From the NCBI RefSeq assembly GCF_022811925.1, contig NZ_CP065511.1, positions 644,001-708,000 on the forward strand: a stretch of DNA of 64,000 nt, written 5' to 3'. Below the pieces are notes generated by a model. It was not told the origin of the DNA. It saw only the letters and a program-made list of their open reading frames with translations, and made no database searches. Positions 56,459 to 64,000 of the stretch are shown here, piece after piece. The translations under genes and the position numbers were made by a program. The DNA comes from Cytobacillus oceanisediminis (GTDB taxonomy: Bacteria; Bacillota; Bacilli; Bacillales; Cytobacillaceae). Positions within the stretch are counted from its first letter, which is position 1, and every line of letters begins with the position of its first letter.

Positions 56459-57694
56459 ATGTTTTTTGTAAATGATCAATACTATACATTAGATGACCTT
56501 GAGCAGCAATATACAGAATTTGAAAACACTCCTCATTTAAGAGATTGCGGGAATAGAAGATTAGCTGTTTGTATGCCGGATGTGTTTCAATGGCTCGCTC
56601 TTTGTTTATTTGTACGCAGAAAAGGGGGATCCATTGTTCCGATCCATCCTTCCGTGCCGAAAGAAGGGGCAATCCGAGTGGCTTCATCGGCTGGAAGCCA
56701 TATCTTGCTTTACGGAAATACTCATACACCGATTGAGCTGTCAGAACAAAAAAATGCCCGTGAAGGTGTCCTGGTCCAAATGAGTTCGGGTACGACCGGT
56801 GCACCAAAATGTATTGAACGCAGCTGGGATTGCATCGAGCTTGAACTGGAAAGCTATGTTTCTGTATTGCCGGCAGATCATCAGACAACTTCTATTGTTG
56901 CCTGTCCGGTTACTCATTCATATGGGCTGATCTGCGGCGTATTTGCAAGCTTAAGGCGCGGTGCAGAACCGGTCATTCTGTCAAATATGAACCCTAAGTA
57001 TGTGCTTAAAAAAATAAAGGAACATCCGAAGCATATTCTCTATGGAGCTCCTGCGCTTTTGCATACATTAACACTTCTGATTCGTGATGGCGCGCGGTTC
57101 GATTGTGTGATGACATCGGGCACCCTAATGCCATCCGTCTGGCTGGAATCTTTAAAGAGTATTACAAACCGGGTTCTTCAGCAGTATGGATGTTCGGAGG
57201 CAGGGTGTGTGGCCATTCACCCGGATGTAAGTGACCCCCGTGAAATGGGCTATCCGCTTCCTCATGTTAATGTTGAAGCTGGAAGCAGAGAATACCCTGG
57301 TGAAATTATCATCCGTGATTCTGAAAAAACCATCTTTACTAAGGACCTTGGCTATGTGGAAGACGGTGTCCTGTCATTTCTTGCAAGAATGGATGACACC
57401 ATTAATGTAGCGGGATTGAACGTATATCCGCAAGAGGTGGAAGATGTCCTGATGGCAGAACCAAGAATTGCAGAAGCAGTGGTTTATAAAAAAATCCATC
57501 CGCTTTCCGGAGAAAGAGTCTGTGCACAGTATGTTTGCACCCAGCCTATAGAGGAGCAGGAACTGCGGGAGTGGTGCAGGGAATATCTCGCTCCTTACCA
57601 AATCCCGATGGAATTTATCCAGACAGAAGAAATCGAAAAGCTCCCGAATGGCAAAATCAGCAGGAAAAGGCTGGGAGAAGGAGTGCTGGCATGA
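56459..57694 (+). CDS. asbC: AsbC, 3,4-dihydroxybenzoate adenylating enzyme (411 aa)
   Basis: AMP-forming ligase that activates 3,4-dihydroxybenzoate and loads it on the carrier protein AsbD. The AMP-binding motif is VQMSSGTTGAPKCIE (about 106-120), with YGCSEAGCVAIHP, DLGYVEDGVLSFLARMDDTINVAGLNVYPQEVEDVL and the final KLPNGKISRKRL (catalytic Lys). It is compact, as in B. anthracis AsbC. ATG 56459 follows AAAAGGAGAATTGAG, and the long gap filled by repeats means this internal site must drive translation independently of asbB. The stop overlaps the asbD start (ATGA). Confidence 0.93.
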   Translation: MFFVNDQYYTLDDLEQQYTEFENTPHLRDCGNRRLAVCMPDVFQWLALCLFVRRKGGSIVPIHPSVPKEGAIRVASSAGSHILLYGNTHTPIELSEQKNAREGVLVQMSSGTTGAPKCIERSWDCIELELESYVSVLPADHQTTSIVACPVTHSYGLICGVFASLRRGAEPVILSNMNPKYVLKKIKEHPKHILYGAPALLHTLTLLIRDGARFDCVMTSGTLMPSVWLESLKSITNRVLQQYGCSEAGCVAIHPDVSDPREMGYPLPHVNVEAGSREYPGEIIIRDSEKTIFTKDLGYVEDGVLSFLARMDDTINVAGLNVYPQEVEDVLMAEPRIAEAVVYKKIHPLSGERVCAQYVCTQPIEEQELREWCREYLAPYQIPMEFIQTEEIEKLPNGKISRKRLGEGVLA

Positions 57695-57969
57695 CAAGAG
57701 AAGAAATTTTACTGGCCTTATACGATATTATGCAGCATCAATTAGAACTGCCTTCGATGGCAGCCTTTCATGAGGATGCCCGTTTAAATGAAGATTTATA
57801 TATGGATTCCATCATGATCCTGCAGCTTATTCTTCATTTGGAAGTGGATCTTGGCTTTGATATCCCGGATGAAATGCTGGTGCCAAAAGATTTCAGAACC
57901 GTAGGAAGCCTGGCCGACTTTCTGAATCGCCTGCAGAAGCCTGTCACAGCGGAGGCTTCTTATGATTAA
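57691..57969 (+). CDS. asbD: AsbD, aryl carrier protein (92 aa)
   Basis: Small acidic carrier protein that holds the dihydroxybenzoyl group on a phosphopantetheine arm. The attachment Ser40 lies in EDLYMDSIMILQLILHLE (DS motif), with the usual four-helix pattern. Start at ATG 57691 overlaps the asbC stop by 4 bases; the frame is open far upstream inside asbC but that part is not expressed. Its end overlaps asbE by 8 bases. Confidence 0.93.
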   Translation: MTREEILLALYDIMQHQLELPSMAAFHEDARLNEDLYMDSIMILQLILHLEVDLGFDIPDEMLVPKDFRTVGSLADFLNRLQKPVTAEASYD

Positions 57970-58945
57970 AGTCCATTGTTTTGTGAGCTGTGTATGCGAG
58001 GCAGTCAAAAAAACGGAAGGGGCCGATCACAGACCTTATTATTTCGGAGTATGGGATGCTGATTTCGATGTATTGGATAATGGAGTTCTGACCTATCATT
58101 CCAAACGGATCGACCATGATTTTTTCCACCAATGGTATGAAATGCTGTATGGAATTAAGCTATATAGATGGTATGACGAAAAACGCAGCAAACAGGAAAA
58201 TATAAACAAGCTTCTGAGCCTGCTTGAGAACAAGAAGCACCAACAGTATGTAATGGTGATGCTGGATTTGTCCAAGCTGCCTGAAAGGGAGAATAAGTTT
58301 CATCAAAGTCCATTTCCGCATTATGTGATGCTGGAAATGACAGGGAACGAAGAGGAATGGTTTATGTATGATCCAGACTTCCGCTGGGAAGGAAGTCTGC
58401 CGAAGGAGCGGATTTTGGCAGCTATTGAGGATCCTTCTGCTGAAGGGGGATATTTCTTTGATGCAGCCAATATCATTCCCCCATCTGCAGAAACAGTGGA
58501 GGCATATTTTAATACATGCATTAAGCTTGACTGCAACCCAATGACTGATGCTGTTGGAAAGATTGTCGATCTATATTCATCCGGAAGCGAAAACTATCCT
58601 CTATCAGGATTGACATTCGCATTAAGGGAACTCCCTGTCCTCGCCATCCGGAAATACGCCTATGAACATGCTTTTGCATTTTTCTGGGATTCACTTGGGT
58701 ATGAGGAGGAAGGCTTTGAAGCCTGGTGTAATGAAATTGAGAAGCTCGTAAAAGGATATACGGTTATCCAATATCGGGCGATGAAGCTTGCCATGACAGG
58801 AAACCTGGGTTTAAAAAATGAAATTTCTTTAAAACTGGATGAACTGAATATCCTGGAGTTTAAAATCAAGCAGGGATTGCAGAAAAGCTTTGAAGCCTGG
58901 ATTAAACTGCAGCGATCCCAAAATATTAAGGAGGCAATTCTATGA
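57962..58945 (+). CDS. asbE: AsbE, dihydroxybenzoyl-spermidine condensing enzyme (327 aa)
   Basis: Transfers 3,4-dihydroxybenzoate from AsbD to a primary amine of spermidine or of the citrate-spermidine backbone. The sequence shows a papain-like butirosin-BtrH-type N-terminal part (VHCFVSCVCEAVKKTEGADHRPYYFGVWDADF, with the likely nucleophile Cys in the SCVC stretch) and a helical C-terminal half. The name rests on its position and length in the asbABCDEF order. Overlaps asbD by 8 bases and asbF by 4. Confidence 0.9.
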   Translation: MIKVHCFVSCVCEAVKKTEGADHRPYYFGVWDADFDVLDNGVLTYHSKRIDHDFFHQWYEMLYGIKLYRWYDEKRSKQENINKLLSLLENKKHQQYVMVMLDLSKLPERENKFHQSPFPHYVMLEMTGNEEEWFMYDPDFRWEGSLPKERILAAIEDPSAEGGYFFDAANIIPPSAETVEAYFNTCIKLDCNPMTDAVGKIVDLYSSGSENYPLSGLTFALRELPVLAIRKYAYEHAFAFFWDSLGYEEEGFEAWCNEIEKLVKGYTVIQYRAMKLAMTGNLGLKNEISLKLDELNILEFKIKQGLQKSFEAWIKLQRSQNIKEAIL

Positions 58946-59769
58946 AGCTATCTCTCTGCACCATCTCATTCCGGCATCATCTTCAGTCCATTGACCAAAT
59001 CGCACACTATGCCCAGACAAATGGATTCCAGGGGATAGAACTATGGGGTGTGCATGCCAAAAACCTGGCGGAAGATATTCATTATGGCAGTGAGTGGCTT
59101 AGTTCCTATAATCTTGAAACGACCATGCTGAGCGACTATTTGCCTCTTGATGCGCCGCTTCCGGTTTTAATGACAGAAATGCAAAGATTATGTGCACTGG
59201 CGCATAGGTGGGGAACGAAGAAAATAAGGACGTTTGCCGGGACAAAAGGCAGTGCGGATATCAGCAGGCTGGAAAGAATCGAATTGGTTTCGCGCATGAA
59301 AATGCTCTGCAAAATAGCTGAAGCCGAAGGACAGATGCTTCTGGTTGAAACGCATCCTAATACACTGACAGACAATCCATCCTCCACGCTTCAGCTCATT
59401 GAGGAAACGGGCCATTCAGCGCTAAGGGTTAATTTTGATGTGCTTCATATATGGGAATCAGGAGTGGACCCGCTCTTTGCGCTAAAACAGCTGCGGTCAT
59501 ATATTTCGCACTTTCATTTTAAAAATATTCAGTCCCGCTCCCAGCTTGGCGTGTTTGCTCCTAATAATGTCTATGCAGCAGCGGGCAGCAGGGAAGGCAT
59601 GGTTTCATTATTTGAAGGAGCGGTAGATTACAGGATGTTCTTAAGAGAAGCTTCGAATTTGATAGAAATGGATGCTTCCCTGGAATGGTTTGGACCAAAT
59701 GTGAAAGACATACTGACAAAAGACAGCAAGGAAATTACGAGAGTTCTTCAGGCTGAGAAAGCCTTATAA
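58942..59769 (+). CDS. asbF: AsbF, 3-dehydroshikimate dehydratase (275 aa)
   Basis: TIM-barrel metalloenzyme that converts 3-dehydroshikimate to 3,4-dihydroxybenzoate, the signature building block of petrobactin. Candidate metal ligands Glu136 (LLVETHPN), Asp166 (VNFDVLH), His192 (SHFHFKN) and Glu248 (ASLEWFGPN) sit in the same order and spacing as in the xylose-isomerase-like AsbF fold. It starts KLSLCTISFRHHLQSIDQIA. Overlaps asbE by 4 bases (ATGA) and ends the operon. An AAACGTTT palindrome and a bidirectional terminator follow. Confidence 0.94.
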   Translation: MKLSLCTISFRHHLQSIDQIAHYAQTNGFQGIELWGVHAKNLAEDIHYGSEWLSSYNLETTMLSDYLPLDAPLPVLMTEMQRLCALAHRWGTKKIRTFAGTKGSADISRLERIELVSRMKMLCKIAEAEGQMLLVETHPNTLTDNPSSTLQLIEETGHSALRVNFDVLHIWESGVDPLFALKQLRSYISHFHFKNIQSRSQLGVFAPNNVYAAAGSREGMVSLFEGAVDYRMFLREASNLIEMDASLEWFGPNVKDILTKDSKEITRVLQAEKAL

Positions 59770-59783
59770 CAGGCAGAAAAAAG

Positions 59784-59803
59784 TCAATCAAACGTTTGAT
59801 TGA
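59784..59803. repeat. AAACGTTT palindrome, copy E
   Basis: TCAATCAAACGTTTGATTGA, a perfect 20-bp palindrome, in the gap between convergent asbF and the small gene at 59916. Confidence 0.92.
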
Positions 59804-59891
59804 TTTAGGCTGCAGTATGATTTCCCCTTAAATGAAAAGATGCTTGGAGTGGTATCCTGCATCTCGCAAATTACATGAAAGAGAACAATCA

Positions 59892-59933
59892 AAAAAAGCT
59901 TTAAGGATGTCTTAATCACCTTAAAGCTTTTTC
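59892..59933. terminator. Bidirectional terminator after asbF
   Basis: AAAAAGCTTTAAGG pairs with CCTTAAAGCTTTTT. The right arm lies inside the final codons of the minus-strand gene. T tracts on both strands. Confidence 0.88.
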
Positions 59934-60134
59934 GATTGCTTCTGCTGCTGATTCAATGTGGCGGAAATTTTTCTTTATATTAGTTTCTGTGTAGGTAATT
60001 TCAAAAGAGTGATTGTTTTTCAAATAACAGACAGATAAAACCTGCTGTTTGTCATTTGAAAAGGTCTGAGTGATTTGAGAGTCACAATAATATTTCAATG
60101 TTTCAAGCATGTTAAGTGTGTGATCTGATGGCAT
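59916..60134 (-). CDS. Small cytosolic protein, weakly YkuJ-like (72 aa)
   Basis: Single short domain: PSDHTLNMLETLKYYCDSQI, then QQVLSVCYLKNNHSFEITYTETNIKKNFRHIESAAEAIEKALR. The helix, then V-x-x-V-x-Y strand, FEI strand and C-terminal helix pattern recalls the DUF1797 (YkuJ) family, but the match is weak. ATG 60134 follows AAGGAGGC. The last codons form one arm of a terminator. Function unknown. Confidence 0.65.
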   Translation of the reverse strand: MPSDHTLNMLETLKYYCDSQITQTFSNDKQQVLSVCYLKNNHSFEITYTETNIKKNFRHIESAAEAIEKALR

Positions 60135-60259
60135 AGTCTTTAGCCTCCTTTTGGATTGGCATGACTAACTGAGATCTTAATTCCATTATAAGGAATTCAC
60201 CTTCTTGTTTATATGGATAATTTGTCACATTTTATCATAAGATTTCGGTTTTAATAGGG

Positions 60260-60297
60260 GGCAAAATCAAGAAGGCCAGTCTTTGATAGACTGGCCA
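60260..60297 (-). terminator. Terminator of the ABC exporter gene
   Basis: GGCCAGTCT pairs perfectly with AGACTGGCC, right after the stop; the T tract is interrupted (TTCTTGATTTTG). Confidence 0.7.
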
Positions 60298-60301
60298 CAT
60301 C

Positions 60302-62035
60302 TTATGCAAGCTGCTGCTCGGCAAATTCACGATATAAATCATGTGATTGTGTCAATTCGGAATGTGTGCCGATGCCTGTGACCTGGCCTTTTTCGATGAA
60401 AACAATTTGGTCTGCGTCGACAATTGTGGAAAGGCGGTGGGCGATGACGAAAGTTGTCCGGCCCTCCATTAGGCGGATAAGGGCCTGCTGGACGATGCCT
60501 TCAGATTGGCTGTCCAGGCTGGCGGTAGCTTCGTCCATCATCAATATTTTAGGGTCGCGCAGGAAAGCCCGCGCTATAGCAATACGTTGCCTTTGTCCTC
60601 CGGAAAGCTTCACACCCCGCTCACCAACTTCTGTATCAAGCCCCTTTGGAAAATCGGCAATGAATTGATCGGCGTAAGCCATTTTCGCAACTTCCCATAA
60701 TTCTTCATCCGCAATGCTTTCGGGATTTTCCAGTCCATAGCATAAATTCTCACGGATCGTACCTGCCATCATGGCGCTTTCCTGTGAAACATAGCCGATT
60801 TGGCTGCGCCAGGATTTAAGGGAAATCTGCTGGATGGGTGTATCGCCAATTTTAATTTCACCAGCAGCTGGCTCGTAAAATCGTTCAAGCAAACCAAACA
60901 GGGTGGTTTTTCCGCTTCCGCTTGGACCCGCCAGTGCAATCATCTGACCTGGCTGGGCTTCCAGTGAGATATTTTCAAGAACACTCTCTTCTGCGCTATA
61001 GGAGAAAGAGACATTGTCGATTGTAATCGGCTTGCTGCTGATATCCATTTCGATGCCGTCTTGTCCATCTTCTAACGGCTCCTCCAAAATTTCTATGATC
61101 CGTTCTGTGGCGCCTTTCGCTTTTTGCAGCTGAGTAAAAAACATCGCAAATGAGGTGATTGGCATAATAATCTGGAACAAGTACAGCAAAAAGGCTACAA
61201 GAGAACCCGTTGACATCGTTCCGCTGGCCACACGCATGCCTCCATAGGCGATGATCATGACGATAACAACCATCATGATCAGGTACATAGTCGGGCCAAT
61301 CATCGCAAAAATGCGGGCTTCCCGCAAACCGTAGCCAAGCAGTTTGTCTATGCCATCCAATCCTTTTTCTTCTTCATTTTGTTCTGCAGTAGAAGACTTC
61401 ATTAAACGGATTTCACCGAGTGTTTGGGTAATGTTTCCGGTAAAGATGGCAGTTTCATCTTGAAGGCCCCGAGATATTTTTGCCATCTTTCGGCCGAGTG
61501 GAATCATAATTGCCAATGTAATAGGAACAGAAGTGAGCATCAGCAGTGTCATTTTCCAGTCCATCACAAGCAGGATAATAATTGCACCGATAATACTGAT
61601 AATACCGGTAATAAATTGCGGAAAGTGATTGGTAATCAGCTCCCTGACAATGCTAGTATCATTAACTACGCGGCTAACAGTCTGGCCGCTGGATTGCTTA
61701 TCAAAATAACTGACCGGCAGCCTTATGAGCTTCATCCACATCCGATACCGAAGCCGTGCCACCACTTTTTGGCCGACATAGCTGAGCAGGTAGATAGAGA
61801 TCCCGCTGATGATGGCCTGGACGATAAAGGCTGCCCCAATTCCGGCCATGAGTGGAACGCTTAAAGATTCAACAGAAAAACCGTCCACCAGGTTTTTGGT
61901 CAGCAGCGGTACGAGAAGGCCAGTCAATGTGGTTAAAATACTGGCTGTTAAACCAATGATGAGGGCAGTCTTTGGTATTTTTGTTGATAGTATGAGTGAA
62001 ATGAATGGTTTTAGGCTGGTTTGGTGTTTATCCAT
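60302..62035 (-). CDS. BmrA-like ABC multidrug exporter (577 aa)
   Basis: Half-transporter with a six-helix transmembrane domain (about 20-310) fused to an ATPase: Walker A GPSGSGKTT (370-378), Q-loop GYVSQES, signature LSGGQRQR (from 477), Walker B with catalytic Glu ILMMDEA (497-503) and switch His in VIAHRLST. It works as a homodimer, pumping hydrophobic drugs or lipids outward. The overall sequence is close to B. subtilis BmrA/YvcC. ATG 62035 follows ACAGGAGCC. Monocistronic, divergent from the IclR gene. Confidence 0.92.
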   Translation of the reverse strand: MDKHQTSLKPFISLILSTKIPKTALIIGLTASILTTLTGLLVPLLTKNLVDGFSVESLSVPLMAGIGAAFIVQAIISGISIYLLSYVGQKVVARLRYRMWMKLIRLPVSYFDKQSSGQTVSRVVNDTSIVRELITNHFPQFITGIISIIGAIIILLVMDWKMTLLMLTSVPITLAIMIPLGRKMAKISRGLQDETAIFTGNITQTLGEIRLMKSSTAEQNEEEKGLDGIDKLLGYGLREARIFAMIGPTMYLIMMVVIVMIIAYGGMRVASGTMSTGSLVAFLLYLFQIIMPITSFAMFFTQLQKAKGATERIIEILEEPLEDGQDGIEMDISSKPITIDNVSFSYSAEESVLENISLEAQPGQMIALAGPSGSGKTTLFGLLERFYEPAAGEIKIGDTPIQQISLKSWRSQIGYVSQESAMMAGTIRENLCYGLENPESIADEELWEVAKMAYADQFIADFPKGLDTEVGERGVKLSGGQRQRIAIARAFLRDPKILMMDEATASLDSQSEGIVQQALIRLMEGRTTFVIAHRLSTIVDADQIVFIEKGQVTGIGTHSELTQSHDLYREFAEQQLA

Positions 62036-62233
62036 GTTTTGAGGCTCCTGTTACAATTATTAATAATGAAGGGAGAAAATACTGACTGATAATTATTAGT
62101 GAATTTTACATTATCGCCCTAAAGTTTATTATGTATTCTTTCAGAGCAAAAGGAAAATTTAACGAATTTTTTCTAGAAAAAATAATTGAACAAATTATTT
62201 GAAAATTTAAATTAGTATGTTAAACTAGGTTTA

Positions 62234-62253
62234 GGTTTAAAATTTAAAACCTG
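62234..62253. promoter_or_regulatory. Palindrome 1 before the IclR gene
   Basis: AGGTTTAAAATTTAAAACCT, palindromic at 18 of 20 positions. It adjoins palindrome 2. Likely part of the regulator operator. Confidence 0.6.
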
Positions 62254-62272
62254 GTTTATTATAATAAACCAT
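62253..62272. promoter_or_regulatory. Palindrome 2 before the IclR gene
   Basis: TGGTTTATTATAATAAACCA, a perfect 20-bp palindrome ending 19 bases before the ATG, sharing the GGTTTA half-site with palindrome 1. The TATAAT inside could also be a -10 element, so binding would block transcription. Confidence 0.7.
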
Positions 62273-62291
62273 TTAGAGGTGAAAGATATTC

Positions 62292-63074
62292 ATGAAAGAA
62301 AAATATTGGGTTCCAGCATTAGAAAAGGCAAATAACATTTTAGCTCTCATTGGCGAGCGTCCCAATCAATTGCGCCTGATCGACATATCCAAGCAGCTGG
62401 GTATTAATAAGAGCTCTTTATTCTCCTTGTTAAATACGTTAGAAACCCTGCGTTGGATTGTGAAGGAGGAAGGGGATACATATTCACTTGGACCTGCTTT
62501 GGGTGCGCTAAGTGCCGCGTACTTTAAGCAGTTCAATATATTGCAGTCCTTTTATAAGGAAGCTAGCGTGTCTGTTTCAAAAATAAATGAGCATATCCAG
62601 CTGGGAATGTTAGAGAAAGGAAACGTTGTTTATTTAGGAAAAATGGAAGGGGATTCAAGAGTCCGGCTTGTAACAGATCCCGGCATGCGTTTTCCGGCAT
62701 ATGCCTCTGCGATCGGTAAAATTCAGCTGACTCAATATGACAAAAATGAGCTAGAGGAGATATTTCCAAGCAGCAAGTTTGAGAAGAAGACACCTTTTAC
62801 AATCTCCAATATCGACGATCTATATGAAAACGTCAATGCAGCAAAGAAGAATGGTTATGCAATCGAGAACCAGGAAGCCTCACTAGGGTTTCATTGTGTG
62901 GCTGCGCCGGTCTATAACTACGAAAATAATATTATTGCAGGAGTCAGTTTTACAATGATGACGAATAGCTGGGAGCAGAAAAAGGATGCAGCGAAGGAGG
63001 AAATATTAAACCTCGCAAACCGGTTATCCCAATATGCCGGTTATACGGGCAATCAGAAACAGATGATTGAATAA
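62292..63074 (+). CDS. IclR-family transcription regulator (260 aa)
   Basis: N-terminal winged helix (residues about 8-70: VPALEKANNILALIGERPNQLRLIDISKQLGINKSSLFSLLNTLETLRWIV) and a C-terminal effector domain (GMRFPAYASAIGKIQL, GYAIENQEASLGFHCVAAPVYNYENNIIAGVSF) of the IclR type. Effectors are usually small carboxylates or sugar acids. It is followed 24 bases later by an aldehyde dehydrogenase gene, probably its target, and two palindromes at its own promoter suggest autoregulation. ATG 62292 follows AGAGGTGAAAG. Confidence 0.92.
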   Translation: MKEKYWVPALEKANNILALIGERPNQLRLIDISKQLGINKSSLFSLLNTLETLRWIVKEEGDTYSLGPALGALSAAYFKQFNILQSFYKEASVSVSKINEHIQLGMLEKGNVVYLGKMEGDSRVRLVTDPGMRFPAYASAIGKIQLTQYDKNELEEIFPSSKFEKKTPFTISNIDDLYENVNAAKKNGYAIENQEASLGFHCVAAPVYNYENNIIAGVSFTMMTNSWEQKKDAAKEEILNLANRLSQYAGYTGNQKQMIE

Positions 63075-63098
63075 TTCTTAAAAAGGAGCGGAGAAAGG

Positions 63099-64000
63099 AT
63101 GCAAATTGAAATCAAAGAGAAAGTCTATCAAAATTTTATTAATAACGAGTGGGTAGAGTCAGGAACGAAGGAATCGATCAAAAGTTTTAATCCGGCAAAT
63201 AAAGATGAGGTAGTAGGGATCGTGCAGAATTCTTCCCGTGAAGATCTCGAGCATGCAGTTCAGGCAGCACATAAGGCGAAAAAAGCGTGGCGAAGGCTTG
63301 GCCAGGCAGCACGGGGGCAGTTCTTATACAAAGCAGCAAACATATTGGAAGAAAACCTGAATGATATAGCTGAAACAATGACACGGGAAATGGGAAAAAC
63401 ACTTCCAGAAGCAAAAGGGGAAACTGCGAGAGGGATTGCTATCCTCCGTTATTATGCAGGAGAAGGGATGAGAAAGGAAGGGGATGTCATTCCATCAACA
63501 GATAAAGATGCTCTTATGTTCACAAAAAGGGCGCCATTGGGTGTGGCAGGCATTATTACTCCTTGGAATTTTCCTGTTGCTATTCCTATTTGGAAAATAG
63601 CTCCTGCTTTGATTTATGGGAACACTGTTGTGTATAAACCTGCTTCTGAAGCTGCTGTAACTGCAGCGAAGGTAGTGGAGTGCTTTGCTAAAGCCGGGCT
63701 TCCAGAAGGAGTTCTTAATTTTATTACTGGGTCAGGTGCTGTTATTGGCCAGGCTCTTATTGATCATAAATTGCTAAATGCTATTTCCTTTACAGGGTCT
63801 GAAACCGTTGGCGAAGGTGTTGCTAAATCAGCAGCGGCTCGCGGAATCAAATTCCAGCTGGAAATGGGGGGGAAGAACCCAGTTATTGTTGCGAAAGATG
63901 CTGATTTAGATGCAGCTGTTGAAGCGGTAATCAGCGGCGGATTTCGTTCTACTGGTCAGAAATGTACAGCTTCCAGCCGCGTAATTGTTGAAGCGGATGT
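63099..64000 (+). CDS. Aldehyde dehydrogenase, 2-oxoglutarate-semialdehyde type (5-prime part)
   Basis: NAD(P)-dependent aldehyde dehydrogenase, cut by the window end after about 300 codons. Visible signatures: [31 protein letters not shown] (coenzyme site), FTGSETVG, catalytic base Glu255 in LEMGGKNP and nucleophile Cys289 in GQKCTASSR, spaced 34 residues as usual. The stretch [49 protein letters not shown] is close to B. subtilis YcbD-type ketoglutarate semialdehyde dehydrogenases of sugar-acid catabolism. ATG 63099 follows AAAAGGAGCGGAGAAAGG. Likely in one operon with, and controlled by, the IclR regulator. Confidence 0.9.
   Translation, partial: MQIEIKEKVYQNFINNEWVESGTKESIKSFNPANKDEVVGIVQNSSREDLEHAVQAAHKAKKAWRRLGQAARGQFLYKAANILEENLNDIAETMTREMGKTLPEAKGETARGIAILRYYAGEGMRKEGDVIPSTDKDALMFTKRAPLGVAGIITPWNFPVAIPIWKIAPALIYGNTVVYKPASEAAVTAAKVVECFAKAGLPEGVLNFITGSGAVIGQALIDHKLLNAISFTGSETVGEGVAKSAAARGIKFQLEMGGKNPVIVAKDADLDAAVEAVISGGFRSTGQKCTASSRVIVEAD

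Noticed and set aside
57535..57690. N-terminal extension of AsbD
   Set aside because: The upstream part of the frame lies inside asbC; the ATG overlapping the asbC stop gives the normal carrier-protein length.
1..64000. Mobile elements, prophage, tRNA or rRNA genes
   Set aside because: No transposase, integrase, phage structural gene, tRNA cloverleaf or rRNA segment was recognised in either strand.

Overview
The window looks like a chromosomal segment of a low-GC Gram-positive spore-former of the Bacillaceae, close to the Bacillus firmus / Cytobacillus group. Evidence: strong AGGAGG ribosome binding sites, frequent TTG and GTG starts, classic Firmicute riboswitches (tandem glycine, Mn2+ yybP-ykoY, two TPP), 7-1-7 Fur boxes, sigma-B-like promoters, an RsbK/RsbM/RsbY-type stress module and a complete asbABCDEF petrobactin operon. 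I see no rRNA, tRNA, transposase, phage gene or CRISPR array. The genus assignment is an inference from gene content, not from alignment.

Layout. 1-9.1 kb is housekeeping and accessory: a beta-lactamase-fold hydrolase, a TerD/zinc-ribbon/TerB fusion, a glycerophosphodiesterase, two small genes, a glutaminyl-tRNA synthetase (unusual in Bacillaceae), an esterase and an MFS pump. 9.4-17.5 kb holds a TPR/dynamin-like GTPase and a hybrid kinase, CheR-like methyltransferase and PP2C response regulator matching the B. cereus sigma-B input module. 17.8-23 kb carries aspartokinase, a secreted protein, an MFS pump, and glycine-riboswitch-controlled purU followed by a tiny FbpB-like gene. 23-30.8 kb holds phoD-tatA, a DoxX-like membrane protein, a Mn2+ riboswitch leading to a second FbpB-like gene and terC, and several small membrane genes. 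30.9-40.4 kb contains a thioesterase, an alpha-hydroxy-acid oxidase, DUF302, thiW and tenA (each with its own TPP riboswitch), a DUF1287 protein, a three-gene envelope operon (deacetylase, DedA, glycosyltransferase) and manganese catalase.

40.6-59.8 kb is an iron island. It contains an FhuCDBG-like hydroxamate siderophore importer, divergent ferredoxin/flavodoxin reductase, an MFS transporter sharing a Fur box with the heme monooxygenase gene hmoA, two FecCD permeases, an AraC regulator fused to a siderophore-binding domain, a siderophore-binding lipoprotein, and asbABCDEF. Six Fur-box regions punctuate it, so import, export, biosynthesis, reductive iron release and heme degradation are probably derepressed together under iron starvation. 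The window ends with a BmrA-like ABC exporter, an IclR regulator behind two adjoining palindromes, and the start of an aldehyde dehydrogenase.

Between the genes lie at least three families of unexplained sequence: a 20-26 bp palindrome centred on AAACGTTT (five copies, three of them in convergent gaps); about 20-bp-period tandem repeats placed just after stop codons (four loci); and a modular dispersed element with a hairpin showing compensatory base changes. These are the best candidates for undescribed biology here.
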